A DNA stretch of 13,737 nt from positions 1 to 13,737 of the forward strand of contig JAITHR010000258.1 in the NCBI GenBank assembly GCA_031279895.1, read 5' to 3'. This document shows, piece after piece, positions 6,476 through 13,737 of the stretch (positions are counted from its first letter, which is position 1; each line of letters opens with the position of its first letter). The stretch comes from Spirochaetaceae bacterium. GTDB taxonomy: Bacteria > Spirochaetota > Spirochaetia > Treponematales > Breznakiellaceae. Position numbers and translations under genes: made by a program. The notes under the pieces were generated by a model. The model was not told where the DNA came from, did no database searches, and saw only the letters and a list, made by a program, of their open reading frames with translations.

Positions 6476-9331
6476 ATGAACACACTCATCATCAAGGGCG
6501 CCAGGGAACATAATCTTAAAAACATAGACCTCACGCTGCCGAGAGACAAACTTATCGTCATCTCCGGCCTCTCCGGTTCCGGTAAAAGCTCCCTCGCGTT
6601 TGACACCATCTTCGCCGAAGGCCGGCGCCGCTATGTGGAAAGCCTCTCGGCATACGCCCGCCAGTTCCTCGGACGCATGGATAAACCGGATATTGATTAT
6701 ATCGAGGGACTGTCCCCGGCCATTTCGATAGAACAGAAAACCACCCACCGCAACCCGCGCTCCACTGTCGGAACAGTCACCGAAATCTATGATTATTACC
6801 GCCTCCTCTACGCCCGTATCGGTATCCCCCACTGCCCGCGCTGCGGGAAAGAAATCAGGGAGCAGCCGGTAGACCACATCATAGACTCGGTTATGTCCCT
6901 GGAAGCGGGAAGTAAAATACAGATCCTCGCGCCGGTGGTCCGGGGCAAGAAGGGGGAACACCAGAAAGTCATCGAAGACGCCCGCAAAGCGGGCTTTGCC
7001 AGAGCCAGAGTGGACGGCGTACCGGTAAGCCTTGACGAAGAGATAAAATTGGACAAGCAAAAGAAACACACGATTGAAATCGTGGTTGACCGGCTCGTCG
7101 TCAAAGAGGACGTCCGCGCCCGCCTCTCGGAATCCGTGGAGGCCGCCCTGAACGCCGCCGACGGCCTTATGCTGGCGCTGTGCCATACCGGAACAGACGG
7201 GGAAAGCGGGAAAGCACGGGAAGAGGAACGCTTTTTTTCCCAGAAGAGCGCCTGCCCGGACTGCGGCGTCTCAATCCCCGAACTCCAGCCCCGTCTCTTC
7301 TCGTTTAACAGCCCCTTCGGAGCCTGTCCCGCCTGTTCCGGCCTGGGGGCGAAACTGGAGTTTGACCCGGAACTCGTCATCCCGGACCGAAGCCTCTCGT
7401 TTAACGACGGGGGCATCCTGCCGTATAAACCGGAGATCGCGCGGAACCGGAGCCAGTTCGAATCCCTTGCCCGGAGCGAAGGCTTCAGCCTTGATACGCC
7501 CCTGCGGGAGATTTCGGAGCGCGCCATGCGCGCCATCCTCTACGGCACCGAAGAGGAAATCGAAGTGGTCTATGAAAACCGCGAAAAAACCGGACGCTTC
7601 GAGTACCGCTCGCGCTTTCCCGGCATCCTGCGGGACCTGCGCCGCCGCTACCTCGAAAGCCAGTCCGCCGGCATAAAGGAATGGCTTTCCCGTTTTATGG
7701 ACCGGAAACGCTGCGGGGTCTGCGGCGGGAAGCGCCTCAAACCGGAGGTTCTGGCAGTAACGGTCGGGGGGCTTAACATCTGGGAACTGACGCGCCTTTC
7801 GGTGCGGGAATCCGTCGAGTTTTTCGAGCGGCTTTCCCTTACCCCCACCGAAAGCGCCGTTGCCCGGCAGATCCTCAAAGAAATCAACGCGAGGCTGGAT
7901 TTTATGCGGAACGTGGGCCTTGACTACCTCACCCTTGAACGCAAAGCCGGCACCCTCTCCGGCGGGGAGGCCCAAAGGATACGCCTTGCCACCCAGATAG
8001 GCTCAAGCCTTATGGGGGTGCTGTATATCCTTGACGAGCCTTCCATCGGCCTCCACCAGCGGGACAACCAAAGGCTCATCGACACCCTGCGCTCCCTGCG
8101 GGACGCGGGCAACACCCTTATTGTGGTCGAGCATGACGAACAGACCCTCCGCACCGCCGACTACATCGTTGATCTGGGTCCGGGAGCCGGGGTTCACGGG
8201 GGACGGGTGGTGGCGCAGGGCAGCCCCGAAGAGGTGATGCGGATACCGGAGAGCCTGACCGGCCAGTACCTTGCCGGAACCCTCACCATGGCGGCGCCCG
8301 AATCCCGACGCACGGGGAACGGCGGTATCCTGCGTCTCGGCGGCGTTTCCCGACATAACCTTAAAGATATTGACGTGACGATCCCCCTGGGGGTGTTTAC
8401 CTGCATTACCGGCGTCTCCGGCTCGGGAAAATCAACCCTCCTCTCGGACGTGCTGTATCCGGCCCTGTCGAACCGGATCGCCGGTTCCCCCGGGGCCGAG
8501 GGCGTCTACCGGTCTTTGGAAGGCGCGGATCTGCTTGACAAGGTTATTGACATTAACCAAAGCCCCATCGGAAGAACCCCGCGCTCGAACCCCGCGACGT
8601 ATGTGGAGGCGTTCTCCGGTATTCGGGACCTCTTCGCAAGCCTGCCGGACGCGAAAGCCCGGGGCTACCGGCCCGGACGCTTCTCGTTTAACGTGAAAGG
8701 CGGGCGCTGCGAAAACTGCCGGGGCGACGGCACCATAAAGATCGAGATGAACTTCCTTCCCGACGTGTACGTTGAATGCGACGTGTGCCGGGGCCGGCGC
8801 TTCAATCGGGAAACCCTTGAGATACGGTATAAGGGGAAAAATATCGCCGATGTCCTGGACATGACCGTTGAGGAGGCGTCGGTCTTTTTCTCCCCTATTC
8901 CCCAGGTGTCCCGCAAGATGGAAACGCTCCTTTCGGTGGGGCTTGGGTATGTGAAACTGGGGCAGTCCGCGCTGACGCTCTCCGGCGGGGAGGCGCAGCG
9001 GGTGAAGCTTGCGCTGGAACTCTCCAGACGGGCCACGGGCAAAACCCTCTATCTCCTGGACGAGCCTACGACCGGCCTGCATTTCGCCGACGTGAAACAG
9101 CTTATGGCGGTGATTCACCGTTTGGTTGACCAGGGGAACACGGTGGTTATGATTGAGCATAACCTTGACGTGCTGTTACAGGCGGACTACCTCATTGATC
9201 TGGGGCCCGAGGGCGGGGATCGGGGCGGAGAAATTATCGTTACCGGATCCCCTGAAACAGTGGCCGCGTGCGGCGCCTCGTATACCGGGCGGTATCTCAA
9301 AGAACTTCTGGGCCGGAAACATACGGCATGA
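6476..9331 (+). CDS. uvrA: UvrABC system protein A (excinuclease ABC subunit A)
   Basis: 951 residues, the usual UvrA length. UvrA is the damage-sensing ATPase dimer of nucleotide excision repair that loads UvrB on DNA. Both ABC modules are complete: Walker A GLSGSGKS at 31-38 and GVSGSGKS at 646-653; signature LSGGEAQR at 494-501 and 835-842; Walker B YILDEPSIGLH and YLLDEPTTGLH. Zinc module 1 has C260/C263 and C284/C287. The DNA-binding zinc module has C745/C748 and C768/C771 with the standard 19-residue gap. The frame stays open 41 codons upstream to 6353, but that part is repeat element, so ATG 6476 (MNTLIIKGAREHNLKNIDL) is the start. No good Shine-Dalgarno precedes it; a -10-like box 9 nt upstream suggests a nearly leaderless message. 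It overlaps the next gene by 4 bp. Confidence 0.98.
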   Translation: MNTLIIKGAREHNLKNIDLTLPRDKLIVISGLSGSGKSSLAFDTIFAEGRRRYVESLSAYARQFLGRMDKPDIDYIEGLSPAISIEQKTTHRNPRSTVGTVTEIYDYYRLLYARIGIPHCPRCGKEIREQPVDHIIDSVMSLEAGSKIQILAPVVRGKKGEHQKVIEDARKAGFARARVDGVPVSLDEEIKLDKQKKHTIEIVVDRLVVKEDVRARLSESVEAALNAADGLMLALCHTGTDGESGKAREEERFFSQKSACPDCGVSIPELQPRLFSFNSPFGACPACSGLGAKLEFDPELVIPDRSLSFNDGGILPYKPEIARNRSQFESLARSEGFSLDTPLREISERAMRAILYGTEEEIEVVYENREKTGRFEYRSRFPGILRDLRRRYLESQSAGIKEWLSRFMDRKRCGVCGGKRLKPEVLAVTVGGLNIWELTRLSVRESVEFFERLSLTPTESAVARQILKEINARLDFMRNVGLDYLTLERKAGTLSGGEAQRIRLATQIGSSLMGVLYILDEPSIGLHQRDNQRLIDTLRSLRDAGNTLIVVEHDEQTLRTADYIVDLGPGAGVHGGRVVAQGSPEEVMRIPESLTGQYLAGTLTMAAPESRRTGNGGILRLGGVSRHNLKDIDVTIPLGVFTCITGVSGSGKSTLLSDVLYPALSNRIAGSPGAEGVYRSLEGADLLDKVIDINQSPIGRTPRSNPATYVEAFSGIRDLFASLPDAKARGYRPGRFSFNVKGGRCENCRGDGTIKIEMNFLPDVYVECDVCRGRRFNRETLEIRYKGKNIADVLDMTVEEASVFFSPIPQVSRKMETLLSVGLGYVKLGQSALTLSGGEAQRVKLALELSRRATGKTLYLLDEPTTGLHFADVKQLMAVIHRLVDQGNTVVMIEHNLDVLLQADYLIDLGPEGGDRGGEIIVTGSPETVAACGASYTGRYLKELLGRKHTA

Positions 9332-12300
9332 ACCGGGCGCTCCGCCGCTTCCCGGGCATCCTGTTCCTGTTCCTTTGCCGCACGTTTTCCCTGTGGTCCC
9401 AAGAGCCGCCGTCAGCGACGGAGGCACCGTCAGCGACGGAGGCGCAGCCGTCGACCGAGGCGCAACCTCCGGCTGCGGAGCGGACGGAGCGGACGGAAGA
9501 AACGGTTTTTTCCCAGCAAAAGGTGCTTGAGATGGATATTAAGACCTCGACCCTGGGGGAGCTTGCCGCGTGGTGCCGGATGTTGGGTTTAAGCGAGGCC
9601 GGAACCAGAGCGGATCTGGCAGGCCGCCTTCGCACCCATTACGCCCTGCCCCCGCCGGAGGCGCCTGACGAGAAACAGCGGGTCATTACGATAGAGGCGG
9701 CGCGGACCACCGAATACTTTACCCTTGAGGCGGTCGACGAGTCCTACGCCCGTCTGCAAGGCGGGGTCGTTATCAGCCTGAAAGACGGGGAGGCGGTCCA
9801 CCGCGTCAAAGCCGGAGAAATCCTCTATAACCGCACCCGCAACATTATGACCGCCTCCGGGGAAGTGGAGTACGTGAAGCAGGAAGGGGATACGACCGAG
9901 ACCTTCCGGGGAGAGTCCATCACGGTCAATCTCGACTCCTGGTCCAGCGTCTTTCTCGACGGCCTTACCGAACGGGCAGCCGGCGCCGGCGACGACGGCA
10001 ATACCTACCGGTTTGCCGGAAACCTCATCGCCCGAAGCGACGAGGAGGTAACGGTTTTAAGCGACGCGGTCGTTACCAACGCCAAAAACGAGGAAGCCTA
10101 CTGGTCCTTAAACGCCCGCAAGCTCTGGCTCCTCCCCGGCTCGGACTGGGCCGTGCTGGGCGCGGTCTTAAAAGTCGGGGAGATTCCGGTCTTTTACTTC
10201 CCGTTTTTTCATTTTGCCGCAGACGAGGTGATTTTTCATCCGGCCCTGGGCTACCGCTCGCGGGTGGGGAACTTCATACAAACCACCACCTATATACTGG
10301 GGCGCCCCAAAAGCACCGGCGCGAAAGAGATCTCCCTTTCCAAAATGATGGGAAGCGGCGGGGAGACGGAGCGGGTGCGGGAGGGCGTCTTTCTCCGCAG
10401 TACCGGCAAGAAGGCCAAAGATCCCAATGAGACGCGGCTTTCGGTGCTTTTTGATGCCTATGCCAATTTGGGAACCTACATCGGCACCGAACTGGCCCTG
10501 CCCAAACGGGGTATTCTGGGGGCCCTGGAGCTTTCCGCGGGCATCGGCTTTACGCGGGACGTCTACCGCACGGACTCCGCCTACAACCCCTTTGCCCAAC
10601 AGAGCGGGTCGGACAACTGGAACAGCGCCAACCTCTTTTCCGTGGAAGTGCCGTTCCGCTACCGGTTTATCACCACAGGCTCCCTTGCCGGCGCTTACGG
10701 CTCCTTTAACTGGTCATTCCCGTTTTATTCCGACCTCTATGTTAATCAGGACTTCATGGACCGCGCCGAGGAAATGGACTGGGTCGCGCTCTTCAAGCGG
10801 GACACCGAGGAGGAAAACACCACGAAAAACGTCCTGGGTTCCTCCTACGAATGGCGGATAAACGCGGTCCTTAAGCCGGTTACGAAATTCGCCCCCTATG
10901 TTTCCTCGTTCGCGGTCTCGAACCTCAGTAGCGGCGTGGTATTCCGAAGCCGCCAGTCAACGGTTATCAATAACGGCGTGTCGCCGAACCGCTCGTTTTT
11001 CTTTCCCGACACGCTGACCCTCTATTCAATCAATCTTTCCGCCTCCGGCACCCCGGCTACCTGGGGAAATCCCGCCGCCGCAGCGCCTGCGGCGAAAACC
11101 GAAGATGCCGAAGACGATACTCTTAAGGCCGCGGGAACCTTTATCCCGCCCTGGGAGGTTCCGTCCCAAGCGGCTTCGGGCGCCGCGCCCGCCGAACCGG
11201 ACGCCGGCTTTTCCCTGTCCCCCCCTGCTTTGGCAAAGGTGTTCGACCTGCCCCGCACGGGCGGGCCGCGCCTTGCCGTTGATTACGCGCTTACCCCGTC
11301 GAGCGCCACCCAGCTTCAGTTCCGTTCCGCCCAGCGTAACTGGGACGAGGCCGAGAAGATTGACTGGAGCCAGATTTCTTCCCTCCTCACCACCTTTAAG
11401 ACCGAGGGACACGCGGGCCTTACCCTAAGCCAGCCGGAAACGAGCCTCTATAACGCGGTTTTCCGTCTTTCCGGCACGGGGCAGTGGCAGGATCACGTGT
11501 ATATCAACGAGGAAGCCGAGGAATACACCGCTTCAGACGGCACGGCGGATCAGGCGAAGATAGACAACGCCCGCCTCACCGACTACAAAGCCACGTTTTT
11601 CACCGCCTATTACAACATTACCACCACCCTTAAGCCCCTGTACGACCACGCGGTTCTGGGAAACTCGACGGTACAATACAATCTGAAAGGGGTGCTGTTC
11701 AAAAACGAGTTTGACGGGACAAGCGCCGATCCTTCATGGAAGACGCGGGCCGGCGAATGGACCAAAGAGGACGCCGACTCCCACCTTTTAACCGGCTCCC
11801 TCAGCGCCTCGATTATGGACTACGTCCAAAACCTCACGTTTACCAGTGATTTGCCCCCGCGGGACCCTACTTTCGGGGGGAACGCCACGTTACGGTTCTG
11901 GATTACCGAAACGAATATCCGCCAGCGGATCCTTGAGCCCTGGGACTTTGACAAGCGTACATTCGAGCCGGTCTATATTACCGAAACCGTAAAGTTCGGC
12001 GTTACCCATCCGTTTCTTTTTAAGCAGGACATTACCTTTGACCCCGAAATTGCGGAATACACCAACGTAACCTCAAGCCTCTCGTGGTTCGGCTTTACCG
12101 CGTCTTTTTCCGCGACCCGTTCCCGCGCCTATAAGCTGGAAGCCGCCGGCTGGGTGCAGTCGACGGATCCGGAGCAGCTTAATCCGCGGGAGTTCCGCCT
12201 GGCCTACGCCGGATCCTTTAAGAAAGAGGGGCTTTTTGACAACCGGCTGTCTTTTTCCGTTGACGCGGGATCGAGCCTGACCCTTGATTTACAGCGCTAT

Positions 12301-12735
12301 ACCTATTCGCGCCTTGATTTCTCCCTGAAATGTACCCTGGGGATAAGCAGGTTTCTCGACCTTTCCCTCTCAACCACCTCGCAGAACGCGGTGGTGTTCC
12401 GGTATTTCCAGCACCTTCCGTTTTTCGATCTGCCGGCGGAGCTTCCGGGGGAGCAGAACTTTTTCACGGATCTTTTTAATTCCTTTCGGTTTGACGACGA
12501 TTCTCTCCGGCGCGGTTCCGGTTTCAAGCTGAAATCGTTTAATCTGACGCTGAACCACCACCTGGGGGACTGGGACGCCAAGCTGGGGATTACGCTGTCC
12601 CCCTATTTGGATCAGAGCGTCCGTCCCTACCGGTACAAATTCAACAACGAGATTTCGTTTATCGTGCAGTGGATACCCATAAGCGAGATAAAGACGGAGA
12701 TAACCTCCAACAAAGACAAAACCCTCATAAAATAG
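9328..12735 (+). CDS. lptD: LptD/OstA-family outer-membrane beta-barrel protein (treponemal LptD-like)
   Basis: 1135 residues. The start is ATG 9328, inside the ATGA overlap with the uvrA stop; translation is probably coupled. Residues 1-25 form a signal peptide (RALRR, hydrophobic FPGILFLFL, likely cleavage near SLWSQ). Residues 26-60 are a low-complexity linker with PSATEA repeats. Residues 75-107 (ELAAWCRMLGLSEAGTRADL) look like a SAP-type helical hairpin. Residues ~120-290 are an OstA/LptA-like beta jelly roll. IPVFYFPFFHF and FHPALGYRSRVGNFIQTT (~286-320) mark the family's plug-barrel transition, and the remainder is alternating aromatic strand sequence typical of a large barrel. LptD in other bacteria inserts lipopolysaccharide in the outer leaflet. 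T. pallidum lacks LPS yet keeps a homologue beside uvrA, so the cargo may be another glycolipid. Function is inferred from family only. A low-complexity insertion (AAAAPAAKTEDAEDD) lies mid-barrel near residues 585-600. Confidence 0.9.
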   Translation: MNRALRRFPGILFLFLCRTFSLWSQEPPSATEAPSATEAQPSTEAQPPAAERTERTEETVFSQQKVLEMDIKTSTLGELAAWCRMLGLSEAGTRADLAGRLRTHYALPPPEAPDEKQRVITIEAARTTEYFTLEAVDESYARLQGGVVISLKDGEAVHRVKAGEILYNRTRNIMTASGEVEYVKQEGDTTETFRGESITVNLDSWSSVFLDGLTERAAGAGDDGNTYRFAGNLIARSDEEVTVLSDAVVTNAKNEEAYWSLNARKLWLLPGSDWAVLGAVLKVGEIPVFYFPFFHFAADEVIFHPALGYRSRVGNFIQTTTYILGRPKSTGAKEISLSKMMGSGGETERVREGVFLRSTGKKAKDPNETRLSVLFDAYANLGTYIGTELALPKRGILGALELSAGIGFTRDVYRTDSAYNPFAQQSGSDNWNSANLFSVEVPFRYRFITTGSLAGAYGSFNWSFPFYSDLYVNQDFMDRAEEMDWVALFKRDTEEENTTKNVLGSSYEWRINAVLKPVTKFAPYVSSFAVSNLSSGVVFRSRQSTVINNGVSPNRSFFFPDTLTLYSINLSASGTPATWGNPAAAAPAAKTEDAEDDTLKAAGTFIPPWEVPSQAASGAAPAEPDAGFSLSPPALAKVFDLPRTGGPRLAVDYALTPSSATQLQFRSAQRNWDEAEKIDWSQISSLLTTFKTEGHAGLTLSQPETSLYNAVFRLSGTGQWQDHVYINEEAEEYTASDGTADQAKIDNARLTDYKATFFTAYYNITTTLKPLYDHAVLGNSTVQYNLKGVLFKNEFDGTSADPSWKTRAGEWTKEDADSHLLTGSLSASIMDYVQNLTFTSDLPPRDPTFGGNATLRFWITETNIRQRILEPWDFDKRTFEPVYITETVKFGVTHPFLFKQDITFDPEIAEYTNVTSSLSWFGFTASFSATRSRAYKLEAAGWVQSTDPEQLNPREFRLAYAGSFKKEGLFDNRLSFSVDAGSSLTLDLQRYTYSRLDFSLKCTLGISRFLDLSLSTTSQNAVVFRYFQHLPFFDLPAELPGEQNFFTDLFNSFRFDDDSLRRGSGFKLKSFNLTLNHHLGDWDAKLGITLSPYLDQSVRPYRYKFNNEISFIVQWIPISEIKTEITSNKDKTLIK
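9409..9483 (+). repeat. In-frame 18-bp repeats carrying the hairpin motif inside lptD
   Basis: The hairpin CCGTC-AGC-GACGG occurs twice (9409-9421 and 9427-9439), spaced 18 bp, followed by decayed copies (CCGTCGACCGAGGC and CTCCGGCTGCGGAG). Translation gives PSATEA, PSATEA, QPSTEA, QPPAAE in the linker just after the signal peptide. The stem matches the intergenic hairpins at 5431, 5458, 6393 and 12833; only the loop differs. Confidence 0.75.
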
Positions 12736-12895
12736 CAGCCTCCGCAGCCTCCGGCTGTTTCATAAGCGTCCCGCGAAGCGCGGCAAAGCGGTCTGCGTCA
12801 GTTTAGAGCCGCTGTGCGAGAAGCCGTTGGAACCGTCGGAGACGGCGGCTGTTTCATAAGCGTCCCGCGAAGCGGCTCACAGCAGTCGCTGTCCG
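12736..12895 (-). repeat. Two partial interspersed repeat copies after lptD
   Basis: The repeat begins right at the lptD stop codon. CGGCTGTTTCATAAGCGTCC, continuing CGCGAAGCG, occurs at about 12752 and again at about 12847. The first follows hairpin CAGCC-TCC-GGCTG (12745-12757), the second hairpin CCGTC-GGA-GACGG (12833-12845). The sequence is the reverse complement of the module seen at 3590-3657 and 3904-3968. The first hairpin is followed by only three T, so it is at most a weak terminator for the uvrA-lptD transcript. Confidence 0.85.
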
Positions 12896-12898
12896 CTT

Positions 12899-13150
12899 AC
12901 CCGCGACTCGGAAGTAGTTACCCGCGGTGCGGAAGTAGCTACCCGCGGCGTAGAAGTAACTGTTTCGGGTACAGAAGAATGTCCTTCCGTGGCAAAGGAA
13001 CGTTCCTCCGTGGCAAAGGAACGTTCCCCCGTGGCAAAGGAACGTTCCCCCGTGGCAGAAGGACGTTCTTCCGAGACAGAAGGACGTTCTTCCGGGGCGA
13101 AACCGGTTGCCCGGGGAGCGGAAGTAACCGGTTTCGGGGCTAAGGGACGT
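12899..13150. repeat. Tandem array 3: about 12 diverged 21-bp units
   Basis: Exact 21-bp phase from 12899 to 13150, with decaying units perhaps to 13192. Left units carry ACCCGCGG...GAAGTA; middle units (12983-13066) carry CCGTGGCAAAGGAACG with the palindrome GGAACGTTCC across the junction; right units drift back to GCGGAAGTAACC. A plus-strand frame is open from 12860 to 13279 and reads as heptapeptides (TRGAEVA, SPVAKER), but its only possible start is GTG 12989, inside the array and without a ribosome site. A minus-strand frame (13392-12877) would start in the rRNA promoter region. Neither is called as a gene. Confidence 0.85.
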
Positions 13151-13269
13151 ACTTCGGACCTGCGGGGAGGTTCCCCGGAGGCGCGGCGCGTTAAACCCGC
13201 CGCCGCGTTACCGGAACCGGTTCCCGCCCGCGCCGCGCCGGAGCCGGCGGAGGCCGCACGGAAACGCGG

Positions 13270-13336
13270 GAAAAAATAAAAAAAGTAAAAAAAAAGTAAA
13301 ACCGGTATTGACCGGCGGTTCGGGAATGAGTATATT
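13270..13336 (+). promoter_or_regulatory. rRNA operon promoter with A-tract UP element
   Basis: TTGACC (13308-13313), 17-bp spacer, TATATT (13331-13336); both hexamers are 5/6 matches. Phased A-tracts fill 13271-13300, the position of an UP element bound by the RNA polymerase alpha C-terminal domains. Transcription would start near 13343, about 280 nt before 16S rRNA. This is the expected design of a strong ribosomal RNA promoter. Confidence 0.85.
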
Positions 13337-13343
13337 ATTAAAT

Positions 13344-13624
13344 ATCGCCGCCCAGCGGCGGGCCCGCAAACGGAAAAAACGCGCGCGGGCAAAGACGGAA
13401 CGCGTCGCGGGCGCGGACCGCCGAGCGATTTTTGGCATTCAGAGAGAAGGGGAGAACGTGCGGATATTCCGCACGGGGAAAAAGAAGCGGCGCGAAGGCC
13501 CTCCCGAAAGGGGGACCGGCGCGTAACAAAAAGAACCGGGTAAAGAAAAAAAATACCGTTTCCCCCATAAGGGAAACACGCTTGAAATGAACGTTCTTAC
13601 GGCCCTCGGGTCGTTAGGAAATAT
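13344..13624 (+). other. Structured rRNA leader
   Basis: Untranslated leader with several hairpins: CGCCGC/GCGGCG (13346-13360) at the 5' end; CGTGCGGA-TAT-TCCGCACG, a perfect 8-bp stem (13457-13475); CTCCC-GAAA-GGGGG with a GNRA-type loop inside a longer GC-rich stem (~13489-13524); GTTTCCC/GGGAAAC (13558-13577); and ACGGCC-CTCG-GGTCGT (13599-13614). GTTCTTAC at 13593 weakly resembles a boxA antitermination site. The proximal stems may take part in 16S processing. Short ORFs here have no support. Confidence 0.6.
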
Positions 13625-13737
13625 ATCATGGAGAGTTTGATCCTGGCTCAGAACGAACGCTGGCGGCGCGTCTAAAGCATGCAAGTCGGGCGGCAAGGCG
13701 CAGCAATGCGCCCCAGAGCGGCGGACTGGTGAGGAAC
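13625..13737 (+). rRNA. rrs: 16S ribosomal RNA, 5' end (continues beyond window)
   Basis: AGAGTTTGATCCTGGCTCAG at 13632-13651 is the universal 16S 5' sequence (E. coli position 8 onward), placing the mature 5' end near 13625. It is followed by AACGAACGCTGGCGGCGCGT and GCATGCAAGTCGGGCGG, a spirochaete/treponeme-like V1 flank, then a variable hairpin and GGCGGACTGGTGAG. Only about 113 of ~1,530 nt are present. The bases after GGCGCGTCT read AAAGC where I would expect TAAGC in treponemes. Confidence 0.97.

Noticed and set aside
6203..7186. Minus-strand 327-codon ORF
   Set aside because: It lies antisense to the start of uvrA and runs into the repeat; typical high-GC shadow frame.
12989..13279. 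Plus-strand GTG ORF (SVAKERSP repeats)
   Set aside because: The only start codon is a GTG inside the array without a Shine-Dalgarno; the frame is open upstream to 12860 with no start. Kept only as a hypothesis.
12877..13392. Minus-strand 171-codon ORF with heptapeptide repeats
   Set aside because: Its start overlaps the rRNA promoter region in antisense, it has no ribosome site, and the repeats follow from the 21-bp array.

Overview
The window looks like chromosomal DNA from a GC-rich treponeme-type spirochaete, possibly a gut-symbiont lineage near Treponema/Breznakiellaceae. The lineage call rests on four things: the first ~113 nt of a 16S rRNA gene at the right edge with a treponeme-like 5' sequence (AACGAACGCTGGCGGCGCGTC); a GreA carrying a very long N-terminal extension, as treponemes have; the uvrA-lptD gene pair that, as I recall, is also adjacent in Treponema pallidum (TP0514-TP0515); and a membrane protein ending in a typical treponemal SLKNLIFPWKD tail.

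Layout. 1-3498, minus strand: a TPR protein gene followed by the giant greA, which runs off the left edge; a good promoter (TTGCAA-N16-TATAAT) precedes the TPR gene. 3557-4162: about 600 bp of non-coding interspersed repeat, including 97-bp tandem copies. 4164-4934, minus strand: a polytopic membrane protein. 4975-6412: about 1.4 kb of repeats filling the divergent intergenic region between that gene and uvrA. It contains inverted and direct copies of the interspersed element and two arrays with a 21-bp period (6 and about 22 units). 6476-12735, plus strand: uvrA and an LptD/OstA-family outer-membrane protein, overlapping by 4 bp (ATGA). 12736-13150: more repeat element and a third 21-bp array. 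13270-13737: an A-tract UP element, a near-consensus promoter, a ~280-nt structured leader and the start of 16S rRNA.

The protein genes do housekeeping work: transcription elongation, nucleotide excision repair and outer-membrane assembly. The unusual content is the repeat system. Three 21-bp arrays, which by eye look like diverged members of one family and always sit beside the interspersed element, occur together with a dispersed 13-nt hairpin (5-bp stem, 3-nt loop). The hairpin stem sequence changes in a compensatory way (CAGCC/GGCTG, CCGCC/GGCGG, CCGTC/GACGG). The same hairpin appears twice inside the coding sequence of the lptD linker. I see no transposase, RAYT, reverse transcriptase, integrase, CRISPR array or tRNA gene in the window.
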